Assembly (NCBI RefSeq): GCF_011742925.1
Contig: NZ_WAEL01000002.1
Coordinates: 434,001-498,000 of the forward strand
Direction: 5' to 3'
Source of the DNA: Fibrivirga algicola
GTDB taxonomy: Bacteria; Bacteroidota; Bacteroidia; Cytophagales; Spirosomataceae
Length of the DNA: 64,000 nucleotides
Shown here in pieces: positions 16,096 to 24,081 of the stretch. Each line of letters opens with the position of its first letter. Position 1 is the first letter of the stretch. The position numbers and the translations under genes were made by a program. The notes below the pieces were generated by a model. That model ran no database searches, was not told the origin of the DNA, and was given only the letters and a program-made list of their open reading frames with translations.

Positions 16096-17034
16096 TTAGT
16101 TAATAACCCAGGTCAGACTTATATCGGCATAGTAAATTGGGTTGGTCGATATATCTTCATCGGCGTAAATCTTGATGGGTTTGACCAGGTGATTGGTCAG
16201 ACCCAGACGAAACCCGGTGAACGTAGCCCGGATGGGCACAGCTAAATCCAAAGCCATAAGGCCAAACTTTTCAACCGTAGATGTTACGGCAGGGGTTGTA
16301 GCCCCAGTTCGTTTCGCCTGTAACCGCTGTAGCCGGCGTTCGGCGGCAGTAAGGGGTATAGTTGTCGTTCCTGTCGCTGTGGCCGTCGCCGTGCCAGGCT
16401 GATATACTGATAAAGCAGATGTCTCTGTTCCCAGAATAGCGGTAAAGGCGGGTATGCAGCTAACTCGTTTCAGTCCAAGTGCCGACGACTGAACTTTATG
16501 GGAAGCATAGGCGGAGAGCGAAAGTCGAACCCGATGTGCCGTGGCATTGCCAAACATCAAGTAATAATCAGCATTGGCCGATAGTACTGGGCTTACTGTG
16601 TAGTTTACCGACAGGTTACTGCTATACGGCAGCAGGTTTTGTTGCCCACTCTGGCTTAGAAATGACCGGCTCAGTTCGCCTGAAACAGCCACTACGCTAC
16701 TGACAATACCTAAATAACCAGCGGAGATGGCTGTTAACTCATAATGCGGTAGGCTCTGACTGAAGTAGTAACCGGTTAAGTCGGCATAAAAACCAGACTT
16801 GGCATAGTATGTAATACTGGGAGTGCTCATCCACTCATTAACACCAAAATCGCGCCCTGAAAACACCGCACGACTTGTATAATTAACGCGAACAGTCAGT
16901 TCGCGTGATGATAGCGAAACTGTACTGGACGTGGGCTGCCCGGGCTGGGCAGTATCGGCGGGGAAAGAAGTTGCCCAACTCGAGAAACTCAAGAACATGA
17001 GTTGTATGCTCACCAGCAGTAGACGATGTGCCAT
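16096..17034 (-). CDS. Exported protein, probable outer membrane beta-barrel, unknown function
   Basis: A 312-residue protein with a signal peptide (ending SSWATSFPA). The body alternates polar and hydrophobic residues in short strands such as FYADLTGYYFSQS and VRLSLSAYASHKV. It ends in IYYADISLTWVIN, like the last strand of an outer membrane barrel, although the final residue is Asn rather than aromatic. A Thr/Ala-rich loop (TATATATGTTTIP) lies near 215-230. I recognise no named family. It precedes the small secreted protein at 17113 on the opposite end of a terminator, so it probably has its own promoter. Confidence 0.6.
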   Translation of the reverse strand: MAHRLLLVSIQLMFLSFSSWATSFPADTAQPGQPTSSTVSLSSRELTVRVNYTSRAVFSGRDFGVNEWMSTPSITYYAKSGFYADLTGYYFSQSLPHYELTAISAGYLGIVSSVVAVSGELSRSFLSQSGQQNLLPYSSNLSVNYTVSPVLSANADYYLMFGNATAHRVRLSLSAYASHKVQSSALGLKRVSCIPAFTAILGTETSALSVYQPGTATATATGTTTIPLTAAERRLQRLQAKRTGATTPAVTSTVEKFGLMALDLAVPIRATFTGFRLGLTNHLVKPIKIYADEDISTNPIYYADISLTWVIN

Positions 17035-17057
17035 GTAGAAAAGAGAGGATTAACGTA

Positions 17058-17091
17058 ACAACGCCCGGTCAGTCGACTAACCGGGCGTTGT
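17058..17091. terminator. Hairpin after the small Spy-like gene
   Basis: A 12-base perfect stem (ACAACGCCCGGT with ACCGGGCGTTGT) with a 10-base loop lies 22 bases past the stop of 17113-17328 in its direction. The trailing T-run is weak. Confidence 0.6.
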
Positions 17092-17112
17092 CTTACTAGC
17101 CTATTTCAGGGC

Positions 17113-17328
17113 TTAGCCATTCTTCTTACCCTGACGTTCGCGCCGGGCCTGAAGCCGCACTTTCGCTTTTTCACGCTGTTCGGGAGTCATGGCAGCCAGT
17201 TTCGCCTTCATTTCTTCCCGGCGGGCTACACGTTCTTCCTTCGACAGGCGAGGTTTCTCGGTTTGGGCAAATGCACCTACTGATACGAGTGTTGCGACAA
17301 TAACAGCCGCAAGAAAACGGGTTTTCAT
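17113..17328 (-). CDS. Small periplasmic helical protein
   Basis: A 71-residue product with a clear Sec signal (MKTRFLAAVIVATLVSVGAFA, then QTEKP). The mature 50 residues are charged and almost certainly helical, with SKEERVARREEMKAKLAAM and TPEQREKAKVRLQARRE. The (L/M)TPEQR pattern resembles the repeats of periplasmic Spy/CpxP-like chaperones, but the protein is too short to assign. It is bounded by a terminator downstream and an AT-rich region upstream. Confidence 0.7.
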   Translation of the reverse strand: MKTRFLAAVIVATLVSVGAFAQTEKPRLSKEERVARREEMKAKLAAMTPEQREKAKVRLQARRERQGKKNG

Positions 17329-17618
17329 TGTAGTGTTTAGTTAAGGATACATGATAGAGCCAGCCAGTATATACCAGTCAACCTACTGTCTGATACAGCA
17401 ATAATACTATTTTTTTGCGAAGTCAAAAAGTAGTCATTTTCAACTACGCCTCCATACTATCTCTTGCACCACTGTAGTTTAATAGGCTTTTAATCAGCCA
17501 GCTAAGCATAACGCATAAATCAAGCTCATCAGCGTCTTGTAAGTACTTTTCAGGAACGTGACCATGTACCGGCTCAGAAAAAGTGATTGGCTGATTTCTT
17601 CTTTGTTATTTCGTAAAC

Positions 17619-18020
17619 ATGAACCCTTCCATCCTTCATTCTGGTTTAACGTTCCAATTTGCCCGTAGCGGCGGGGCAGGCGGCCAAAACGTAAATAAGG
17701 TAGCTACCAAAGCCGAACTTCGCTTTTCGGTACGTGACTCCACCTTACTCTCCGACGAACAACGTACCCTACTTTTGGAGAAACTGGCGAATAAGCTTAC
17801 CAATGAGGGTGAGCTGGTGCTGACACATCAGACAGAACGTACCCAATTAGCCAATAAAGAAAAGGTACTTAAGAAGTTCGATCGACTTATTGCGAAAGCA
17901 TTTGAACAGCAAAAGCCCCGCAAGGCCAGCAAGCCCAGTAAGGCAGCGGTAGCCGAACGGCTCGACCAAAAAAAGCGCCGCGCCGATATAAAATCAGCGC
18001 GGCGCAAAGTAGATGAATAA
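17619..18020 (+). CDS. arfB: Alternative ribosome-rescue factor / peptidyl-tRNA hydrolase ArfB
   Basis: A 133-residue RF-1-type domain protein. It releases peptides from stalled ribosomes that lack a stop codon. The catalytic GGQ lies in RSGGAGGQNVNKVATKAEL at about 17-35. The basic C-terminal tail (QQKPRKASKPSKAAVAERL, then KKRRADIKSARRK) is the part that enters the empty mRNA channel. The length is typical of ArfB/YaeJ (130-140 residues) and too short for a true release factor. It sits alone, with its start at the ATG at 17619. Confidence 0.93.
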   Translation: MNPSILHSGLTFQFARSGGAGGQNVNKVATKAELRFSVRDSTLLSDEQRTLLLEKLANKLTNEGELVLTHQTERTQLANKEKVLKKFDRLIAKAFEQQKPRKASKPSKAAVAERLDQKKRRADIKSARRKVDE

Positions 18021-18106
18021 GATAGTTCTTAGTTTCGAAGCTCACTTCTCAGGTTTCAAGTGCTCTGCTCGCTCACTAGCCAGTTGACAAGCGGAAAACC
18101 TAAGAA

Positions 18107-19027
18107 CTATCCTTTCTGACTGGCCCGGAAGAGTTTCTGTTTCTCTTCGCGGGTCAGGCTTTCGTAACCAGAACGGCCGATTTTGTCAAGGATAGCGTCA
18201 ACCTCATCCTGATCGGGCATCGAGGCAGCGGGGCTTGGGCTGCCGACTGAGGCGTAGGCACTGGCTGTAGCCTGCGTGCTGCGTTGCCGCTGTGATACTT
18301 TTACGGGTGGTTTAGCCCGGAACAGGTTGCTCCAGCGGTCCATCAGCCAATAGATAGGCCGACCCAAATCGCTACCTGCCTGCAATAATTTGATGTAACT
18401 GAAGCCGATAAGTGCTCCGCCCAGGTGAGCCAGATTGCCACCTGCGTTGTCACCTACAGAGTTAAAAAACGACAGCACTACAAAAAACAGCACAATGTAT
18501 TTGATACGCACCGGCCCGATGAATAGCAGGTGAAAAGTGTAGTTCGGCAATAATGTAGCGGCGCCAACAGCCACAGAAAGCGCTGCGCCCGACGCACCTA
18601 GCAACGCCTGACCGCCAACCTGCGTACTAAAGTATGGAATGAGGTTGTAACTGGCAAAGTAGCACAGACCGCCACCTAAGGCACCAAGAATGTATAAACC
18701 AACCAATCGGCGGCTACCCAGGTATTCTTCAATGAGACGACCAAACCAGTACAGAAAGATCATATTCCAGAGAATGTGGAACGGATCAGCGTGGGTGAAA
18801 GCATAGGTCAATACGGTCCACGGCTTCTTCAGCAGTGCCATCGGCGCCCAGGGCATCATCAGTTGGTCAAGTACCCACTGATAGGCGGCCGGTTGCCCAG
18901 ATAGTTTCGTGACCACCAATACAATAATGACGGTCATGAAGATGACCGTATTGATCAAAATCAACTGCACCAATGTATTATTGGGCTTGTTGAATTCGGA
19001 CTTGAAATCGTCTAGTAGTCCGCTCAT
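18107..19027 (-). CDS. Rhomboid family intramembrane serine protease (1)
   Basis: A 306-residue protein with about six membrane segments. The catalytic serine is in LGASGAALSVAV (GxSG) near 146 and the catalytic histidine in NLAHLGGALIGF near 203. The HxxxN-type loop is visible as ILWNMIFLYWFG after HADPFH. The soluble C-terminal tail (about 225-306) ends in DEVDAILDKIGRSGYESLT, a segment common to Bacteroidota rhomboids. It lies downstream of the second rhomboid gene (93-base gap), and the two likely arose by tandem duplication. Substrates are unknown. Confidence 0.9.
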   Translation of the reverse strand: MSGLLDDFKSEFNKPNNTLVQLILINTVIFMTVIIVLVVTKLSGQPAAYQWVLDQLMMPWAPMALLKKPWTVLTYAFTHADPFHILWNMIFLYWFGRLIEEYLGSRRLVGLYILGALGGGLCYFASYNLIPYFSTQVGGQALLGASGAALSVAVGAATLLPNYTFHLLFIGPVRIKYIVLFFVVLSFFNSVGDNAGGNLAHLGGALIGFSYIKLLQAGSDLGRPIYWLMDRWSNLFRAKPPVKVSQRQRSTQATASAYASVGSPSPAASMPDQDEVDAILDKIGRSGYESLTREEKQKLFRASQKG

Positions 19028-19119
19028 TGTAGTACACCTGATTAATCGATGTGAGACACGCGAAGCAACGCTACGGCCTTTCCGTCTAGTGGCTTTCGTT
19101 TACTATCTTACTTCGTTTT

Positions 19120-19908
19120 CTAGTAAAATGTTTTTCGTTGAGAACCCCAAATTCGTATTATTATGTACGCGAATAGCATTCCGCCGATATGAGCGAAATG
19201 CGCCACGTTATCAGACTGCGCCCGATAGATGCCGCTGTACACTTCCCAGATCGCGTAGGCACCTACCAAGTACTTTGCTTTAATGGGAAAGGGTATAAAC
19301 AGCATGAATAGTTCGGTGTTGGGGAACAATAGGCCAAACGCCATAATGATACCGAAAATTGCCCCCGATGCCCCCACCATTGGCGTGTCAACATGCTCAC
19401 TGACGTAGACCGACAGGTAGCGTACACCCTGCTCAATATACGCTGGATTTGCCTTATCGGCGTCAAACTTTTGAATAAAAGGCTCCAACGGATCATAAAT
19501 TGAGGGAGCGTACTGATTGATAAATCCCAGAAACTCGCCATTGCTCGGATTAGCCCGATACGCGTTAAATCCGTCGACGAGCGCCGCTGTTTCGTAATAA
19601 TTTACACCCAGATATAAGGCTGCTGCGCCCAACCCTGTCATCAGATAAAACGAGAAAAAACGGCGCGGTCCCCAGAACTGCTCCAGTAGCGGGCCAAATA
19701 TGATTAAGCCCAACATATTGCTAAACAAGTGGCCGAAACCCGCATGCATAAACAGATGCGTGATAAACTGAATCGGACTGAACTGATCAGACAAAACCGA
19801 ATGAAGGGCAAACCGATCGACTACAGATGCCCCCAGCGACGAAGTCACAAAAAAGACCCCGACGTTAATGAACAATAAGAGGCGTACCGTAGGCGTAAGA
19901 TTAAACAT
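19120..19908 (-). CDS. Rhomboid family intramembrane serine protease (2)
   Basis: A 262-residue rhomboid with about six membrane segments and no long tail. The catalytic serine is in MVGASGAIFGIIMAF near 177 and the histidine in NVAHFAHIGGMLFAYI near 242. The HAGFGHLFSNMLGLIIFG loop near 52-69 matches the rhomboid L1/TM2 region. An 80-residue insert between TM3 and TM4 (about 100-165) is rich in Asp, Asn and Tyr and is expected outside the membrane. It follows mutL by 84 bases and precedes the other rhomboid, all on the minus strand, so a mutL-rhomboid-rhomboid transcript is plausible. Confidence 0.9.
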   Translation of the reverse strand: MFNLTPTVRLLLFINVGVFFVTSSLGASVVDRFALHSVLSDQFSPIQFITHLFMHAGFGHLFSNMLGLIIFGPLLEQFWGPRRFFSFYLMTGLGAAALYLGVNYYETAALVDGFNAYRANPSNGEFLGFINQYAPSIYDPLEPFIQKFDADKANPAYIEQGVRYLSVYVSEHVDTPMVGASGAIFGIIMAFGLLFPNTELFMLFIPFPIKAKYLVGAYAIWEVYSGIYRAQSDNVAHFAHIGGMLFAYIIIRIWGSQRKTFY

Positions 19909-19992
19909 TGGTAATCCAGTTTGTTTTAGGCCAGCCGTCAGACTGGCCGGTAGTTTATTGGCAGGCTACCTTGCAGCAGCCGGTTAATTGAA

Positions 19993-22125
19993 TCAACCCT
20001 TAAGCAGGCCCGACAGTTTATCAAGCGATAACAACGACGTAATTGATTCACCGCCGGGTGTGTAGCTGGGGTTCGCCGAGGCAAACAACTGATCGACCAG
20101 CGCCCGGCGTTCGGTTTGGCTCAACGGTTTTTGGTGCCGCGTTGCCGACCGACGGGCCAGCGACCGGGCCAGCGCTTCAGACCGGTCTAACTTCATACGG
20201 CCTGTATCTTCCCGGAGTTGCGCCAGCAGGTTAGCAAATAATTCCTCTTCCCGCTCATCAGCCGTTTGGGCAGGCACCCCCCGGATCACAAACGTGTGCG
20301 CTCCCAGTTCGTCGAATTGAAAGCCCACGCTTTCCAATTCCGTTCGTAAGTCGAGGGCCAGTTGATAATCTACCGCTGAAACAGCCACGGTCTTAGGGAA
20401 CAGCAACTGCTGCGATGCGCCATTACGCTTGGTTAGGGCCGTGTGAAACTGATCATAGAGGATACGCTCGTAGGCCGCCCGCTGATCAATCAGCAGCAAA
20501 CCCGATTTAACAGTTGTAAGAAGATACCGATTTTTCACCTGAATCACGGCCGTTTCTACCTCATCGGTCAATCGCTCACTGGTGTCCGACATCTTGTTGG
20601 CCCGGCTACCCACTGTAACAGGGGCATCGGCCAACGACTCGAACGGAATGGCACTGGCAGGCTGTGGCGGGAACGTACCTACGGCGGGAATAGCATCAGG
20701 CACGTCGATCGGTGTGGGTTCGCCGGAAGACGTACTTACAGGCTCTTCTGCCCGGCGAGGGGGCTCCAGGCGGGGTGCACTGTCGAGCCAATTACCTTCT
20801 TCACCGCTGGGTTTAGCACCCATTCCGGCGGCCTGCTCATTCTTCCTGGCCTCAAAAAGGGCCTGCCAGTTCTGATGCGTTACTTTTTTAGGTGCTTCGT
20901 GATGGGCCGGAACCGGCGGTCGGTTGTCGGCACTTCGATCGGCTGGCGGGGCGGTCGGTTTGCTCCACGACGGTGTGATGGGTCGTGCATTGGGCATAGC
21001 ATCACTCCCACCCGGTGCAGACCGATTTGACGGTGCCCCCGGCGCAAAGTGTTTGCCAATGGCATCGCTCCCCCCGTTGCTGCCCCGGCCCGCCAGGAAA
21101 TTGACATCCAGCTCAAAATCGAGCGAGGGCGACAGATTGTATACGCCAATTGCTTTCCGAACGGCCGCCATGACAATGGCATAAATCGACCGTTCATCGT
21201 CGAACTTGATCTCGGTCTTGGTCGGGTGGATATTGATATCGATATGCGACGGATCGATCTCAATAAAGAGCACGTAGAACGGATGATGCCCGTCGGGAAT
21301 GGTGCCTTCATAGGCCCCGATTACCGCGTGGTGCAGGTAGCTGTGCTTGATGTACCGATTGTTGACGAAGAAATACTGCTCATTCCGCGTCTTTTTCGCC
21401 GATTCAGGCTTTCCAATATAGCCATGCACCGATACATAGGGGGTTTCCTCATCACAGGCGGCCAGTTGCTCGCGGTAGCCTTTGCCAAACATGTCTACGA
21501 TCCGGCGACTAAGCTTACCGGCCGCGAGGTTGAATACCTCCTGATCGTTGTGGAACAAGGAGAAGCCGACCTCGGGATTTGCCAGCGCTACCCGCTGAAA
21601 CTCGTCAATAATGTGGCGCATCTCCACAGAGTTTGACTTCAGGAAATTGCGCCTGGCAGGTACGTTGAAAAACAGATTTTTTACCAGCAGATTAGTACCC
21701 GGCAGACACGATACCGCTTCCTGCGCTTTGATGTCAGAGCCCTCAATACGCACCAACGTACCCAGCTCATCGTCGGCGCGGCGGGTGCGCATCTCCACCT
21801 GGGCTACGGCAGCAATAGAAGCCAGTGCCTCCCCCCGGAAGCCCATGGTCCGAATCTTGAATAAATCGTCGGACGTGCGGATTTTCGACGTGGCATGCCG
21901 CTCGAAGCTCATGCGGGCGTCGGTTTCGGTCATGCCCTTGCCGTCGTCAATTACCTGCACCAGCGTCCGGCCGGCGTCGCGCACGATAAGCTGTACTGAC
22001 TTGGCACCTGCATCAACGGCGTTCTCCAGTAGTTCTTTCACCACCGAAGCCGGACGCTGCACGACCTCACCAGCCGCAATCTGGTTAGCAATCGAATCGG
22101 GTAAAAGCTGGATGATATTCTGCAT
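19993..22125 (-). CDS. mutL: DNA mismatch repair protein MutL
   Basis: A 710-residue mismatch-repair ATPase. The ATG at 22125 starts MQNIIQLLPDSIANQIAAGE, the conserved MutL N-terminus; an in-frame ATG 24 bases earlier adds eight atypical residues. GHKL motifs are visible: ELLENAVDAGA, DDGKGM (the usual N is D), GFRGEALASI. A Pro/Ser/Ala-rich linker (about 355-520) joins the C-terminal dimer domain. Endonuclease-type MutLs carry DQHAxxExxxxE, ACxxA and CPHGRP motifs there; this protein has DQRAAYERILYD, ARRSA and TPGGES in those places, so nicking activity may be absent. A TATTTTTG -7 box lies upstream. Confidence 0.93.
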   Translation of the reverse strand: MQNIIQLLPDSIANQIAAGEVVQRPASVVKELLENAVDAGAKSVQLIVRDAGRTLVQVIDDGKGMTETDARMSFERHATSKIRTSDDLFKIRTMGFRGEALASIAAVAQVEMRTRRADDELGTLVRIEGSDIKAQEAVSCLPGTNLLVKNLFFNVPARRNFLKSNSVEMRHIIDEFQRVALANPEVGFSLFHNDQEVFNLAAGKLSRRIVDMFGKGYREQLAACDEETPYVSVHGYIGKPESAKKTRNEQYFFVNNRYIKHSYLHHAVIGAYEGTIPDGHHPFYVLFIEIDPSHIDINIHPTKTEIKFDDERSIYAIVMAAVRKAIGVYNLSPSLDFELDVNFLAGRGSNGGSDAIGKHFAPGAPSNRSAPGGSDAMPNARPITPSWSKPTAPPADRSADNRPPVPAHHEAPKKVTHQNWQALFEARKNEQAAGMGAKPSGEEGNWLDSAPRLEPPRRAEEPVSTSSGEPTPIDVPDAIPAVGTFPPQPASAIPFESLADAPVTVGSRANKMSDTSERLTDEVETAVIQVKNRYLLTTVKSGLLLIDQRAAYERILYDQFHTALTKRNGASQQLLFPKTVAVSAVDYQLALDLRTELESVGFQFDELGAHTFVIRGVPAQTADEREEELFANLLAQLREDTGRMKLDRSEALARSLARRSATRHQKPLSQTERRALVDQLFASANPSYTPGGESITSLLSLDKLSGLLKG

Positions 22126-22146
22126 AAAAAGACAACAGGTAAAGCA

Positions 22147-22154
22147 CAAAAATA
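22147..22154 (-). promoter_or_regulatory. -7 promoter box for mutL
   Basis: The minus strand reads TATTTTTG, an exact TAnnTTTG match, 22 bases before the mutL ATG, just after the enoyl-CoA hydratase stop at 22168. mutL therefore probably has its own promoter. Confidence 0.45.
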
Positions 22155-22167
22155 GTCTCCCAACGGC

Positions 22168-22986
22168 TCATTGATTCTGCCAGTTTGGCGAACGTTTTTC
22201 CAGAAAAGCGGCCATGCCTTCGCGGGCATCAGCCGTCTGCTGTATCTGGGTGAACTGATCGTGCAGATAGGCCTGTTGCTGGCTGGCTGGTCTGTTTTTC
22301 AACTCCTGGTAGGCGCTCAGTCCAAAACGCAGAGCCGTAGGTGACCCTTCTTTCAGGTCGGCCACCAGGTCGGCCACAGTGGCCACTAATGCATCGGGCG
22401 CTACTACCTGCGTTACCAGGCCGACCTCGCTGGCTGCACTTGCCGACAGCGTTTGCCCGCGCAGACATAGATCCAGTGCTTTACGGGCGGGCATCAGGTC
22501 GAGCAATATGGCCAGTACCTGAAACGGGAACAGTCCCCGTTTCACCTCCGGTAACGAAAACGTAGCGTGGTCGGCCGCAACGGCGTAGGTAGCGCCCCCT
22601 ACCAGTAAAAAACCACCCGCATACACCGGCCCCTGAATCTGGGCGATGCACGGTTTGTGAAGTCCCGCCAGCAATTCGCCCACCCGAACCGGCCCGGCAG
22701 GCTCAGGCACGGTCAGCGGTTCAGCGTTGCCGGTACTGAGGGCTTTCAGATCCATACCGGCACAAAACACATTGCCTGCCGCTGCTAGCACCACCACCCA
22801 AACGTCGGGCGCTTGGTGCGCATAAGCCAACGAAAAGGCCAACTCGGCAAGTAGCGGTGGATGAAGCGCATTTTTTTTCTCCGGCCGGTTGAGCGTGATC
22901 GTCAGCACATGGTCTGTCTGATCAACGAGCAGATAGCGCAACGGGCGAGTGAGCAAATCGGCGGTTTGGGTGGGGGTATAGTGCAT
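22168..22986 (-). CDS. Enoyl-CoA hydratase/isomerase family protein
   Basis: A 272-residue crotonase-fold protein from the ATG at 22986 (MHYTPTQTADLL); an upstream in-frame start at 23034 would add 16 residues and crowd the divergent gene at 23067. The fold motifs are TLNRPEKKNALHPPLL, the oxyanion-hole segment FCAGMDLKAL, and GPVYAGGFLLVGG near 117. The C-terminus (DAREGMAAFLEKRSPNW) is typical. It should act on an acyl-CoA in fatty acid, amino acid or aromatic breakdown; the exact reaction cannot be assigned. It precedes mutL with a 42-base gap. Confidence 0.85.
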   Translation of the reverse strand: MHYTPTQTADLLTRPLRYLLVDQTDHVLTITLNRPEKKNALHPPLLAELAFSLAYAHQAPDVWVVVLAAAGNVFCAGMDLKALSTGNAEPLTVPEPAGPVRVGELLAGLHKPCIAQIQGPVYAGGFLLVGGATYAVAADHATFSLPEVKRGLFPFQVLAILLDLMPARKALDLCLRGQTLSASAASEVGLVTQVVAPDALVATVADLVADLKEGSPTALRFGLSAYQELKNRPASQQQAYLHDQFTQIQQTADAREGMAAFLEKRSPNWQNQ

Positions 22987-23066
22987 ACAAATCGTGAGTA
23001 CGAAGTTAGATGTCTGGATAGTGTGTTTATCCACAACCCAACGGCCCTAATCTTGGTTATCACTAT

Positions 23067-23366
23067 ATGAACACGAATAAGCCGACGCTCTCACAAATTG
23101 ACCTCGACCGGGTGGTTGAAATGGCTTGGGAAGACCGTACTCCCTTCGACGCCATTGAGGCTCAATTTGGCCTGACTGAGCAGCAGGTAATCGAGGTAAT
23201 GCGACTGGAAATGAAAGCCTCTTCGTTCCGGATGTGGCGCGAGCGGGTACAGGGCCGCAAAACTAAACACGTGGCTAAGTCACCTATCTTTGAGGAGGGT
23301 AGCGACCCGCGTTTCCGTTCGAAAAGCCAGCGCGTCATTACGCACAACAAGGTGTCGAAGCGATAA
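23067..23366 (+). CDS. TIGR03643 (DUF2805) family protein
   Basis: A 99-residue small basic protein with a helix-turn-helix-like N-terminus (LDRVVEMAWEDRTPFDAIEA, then FGLTEQQVIEVMRLEM). The conserved tail SSFRMWRERVQGRKTKH is the family signature. The function is unknown; the layout suggests nucleic-acid binding. In other genomes, as I recall, this family neighbours DUF2256 and photolyase-like genes. Here the DUF2256 gene is at 4921 and no photolyase is seen. It is divergent from the enoyl-CoA hydratase gene. Confidence 0.85.
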   Translation: MNTNKPTLSQIDLDRVVEMAWEDRTPFDAIEAQFGLTEQQVIEVMRLEMKASSFRMWRERVQGRKTKHVAKSPIFEEGSDPRFRSKSQRVITHNKVSKR

Positions 23367-23490
23367 TTCGACGAAAAAATTAGACAATTCTTTTCCCAAT
23401 ATTCTGCGGTTAATTTGCCATTAACCAAATTTTTATTTTCTAATATTACATAAAAGCGGCATGATTTTAGAATAAATTCGTTCGGGTCCG

Positions 23491-23498
23491 TAGCTTTG
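23491..23498 (+). promoter_or_regulatory. -7 promoter box for the Lrp-type regulator
   Basis: TAGCTTTG matches TAnnTTTG exactly, 43 bases before the ATG at 23542. The upstream 90 bases are AT-rich. Confidence 0.5.
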
Positions 23499-23541
23499 CG
23501 CATCCAAAAACGAAACTTTCTAAAGACAAACCCTGTCGCTG

Positions 23542-24003
23542 ATGAAACTTGACCAGATCGACCGCAAGGTTCTAGATATTCTTCAATCGAACGCTAAGAT
23601 CACCAATGCACAACTCTCCAAAGAGATTGGTCTCTCTCCTGCTCCAACGCTCGAGCGTGTTAAAAAATTAGAGACCTCAGGCATCATTCAGAGCTACCAC
23701 GCGCAGCTCGACCGAGAGAAGGTAGGTCTCGGTGTCACCACCTTTGTGATGGTCAACTTAGTGGGACACAAGAAGATGGTCACTGACTCGTTTGTAACGC
23801 GCGTGAATGAGATTCCTGAAATCATCGAGTGCCATCACATCACTGGTTCGGGCGACTTTCTGCTGAAAGTAATTGCCCATGATATTGCGGCCTATCAGAA
23901 ACTGATGCTCGAAATCATCAATGAAATCGAAGAAGTAGCCAGCACCCAGACGATGGTTATCCTGTCGACCTTCAAGGAAAGCAAAGTGATGCCAATTCCG
24001 TGA
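23542..24003 (+). CDS. Lrp/AsnC family transcriptional regulator
   Basis: A 153-residue regulator with the two-domain Lrp layout. The N-terminal AsnC helix-turn-helix spans about 4-60 (LDQIDRKVLDILQSNAKI, then LSKEIGLSPAPTLERVKKLE). The C-terminal ligand-binding RAM domain spans about 68-145, with the ECHHITGSGDFLLKV motif. Family members form octamers and respond to amino acids, controlling their own and metabolic genes. The single-gene unit is followed by a terminator shared with the convergent TonB receptor gene. Its targets are not visible here. Confidence 0.93.
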   Translation: MKLDQIDRKVLDILQSNAKITNAQLSKEIGLSPAPTLERVKKLETSGIIQSYHAQLDREKVGLGVTTFVMVNLVGHKKMVTDSFVTRVNEIPEIIECHHITGSGDFLLKVIAHDIAAYQKLMLEIINEIEEVASTQTMVILSTFKESKVMPIP

Positions 24004-24036
24004 ACCGGATGACACACCTTGAGCACCGAGACGTAC

Positions 24037-24081
24037 GAATGGCTCTGCCGCAGCATATATCAGGCTGTAGCAGAGCCATTC
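24037..24081. terminator. Hairpin between convergent Lrp and TonB receptor genes
   Basis: A 12-base perfect stem (GAATGGCTCTGC with GCAGAGCCATTC) with a 21-base loop. The right arm ends one base before the stop codon of the receptor gene at 24082, so it lies immediately after both genes. Confidence 0.7.

Noticed and set aside
17975-18005. GCGCCGCGC / GCGCGGCGC hairpin at the end of arfB
   Set aside because: It lies within the coding region and is explained by Arg/Ala codons; there is no T-run after it, so I do not call a terminator.
20443-21636. Two 195-codon plus-strand frames opposite mutL
   Set aside because: They are antisense to a strongly conserved gene, have no family motifs, and arise from GC-rich codon use.
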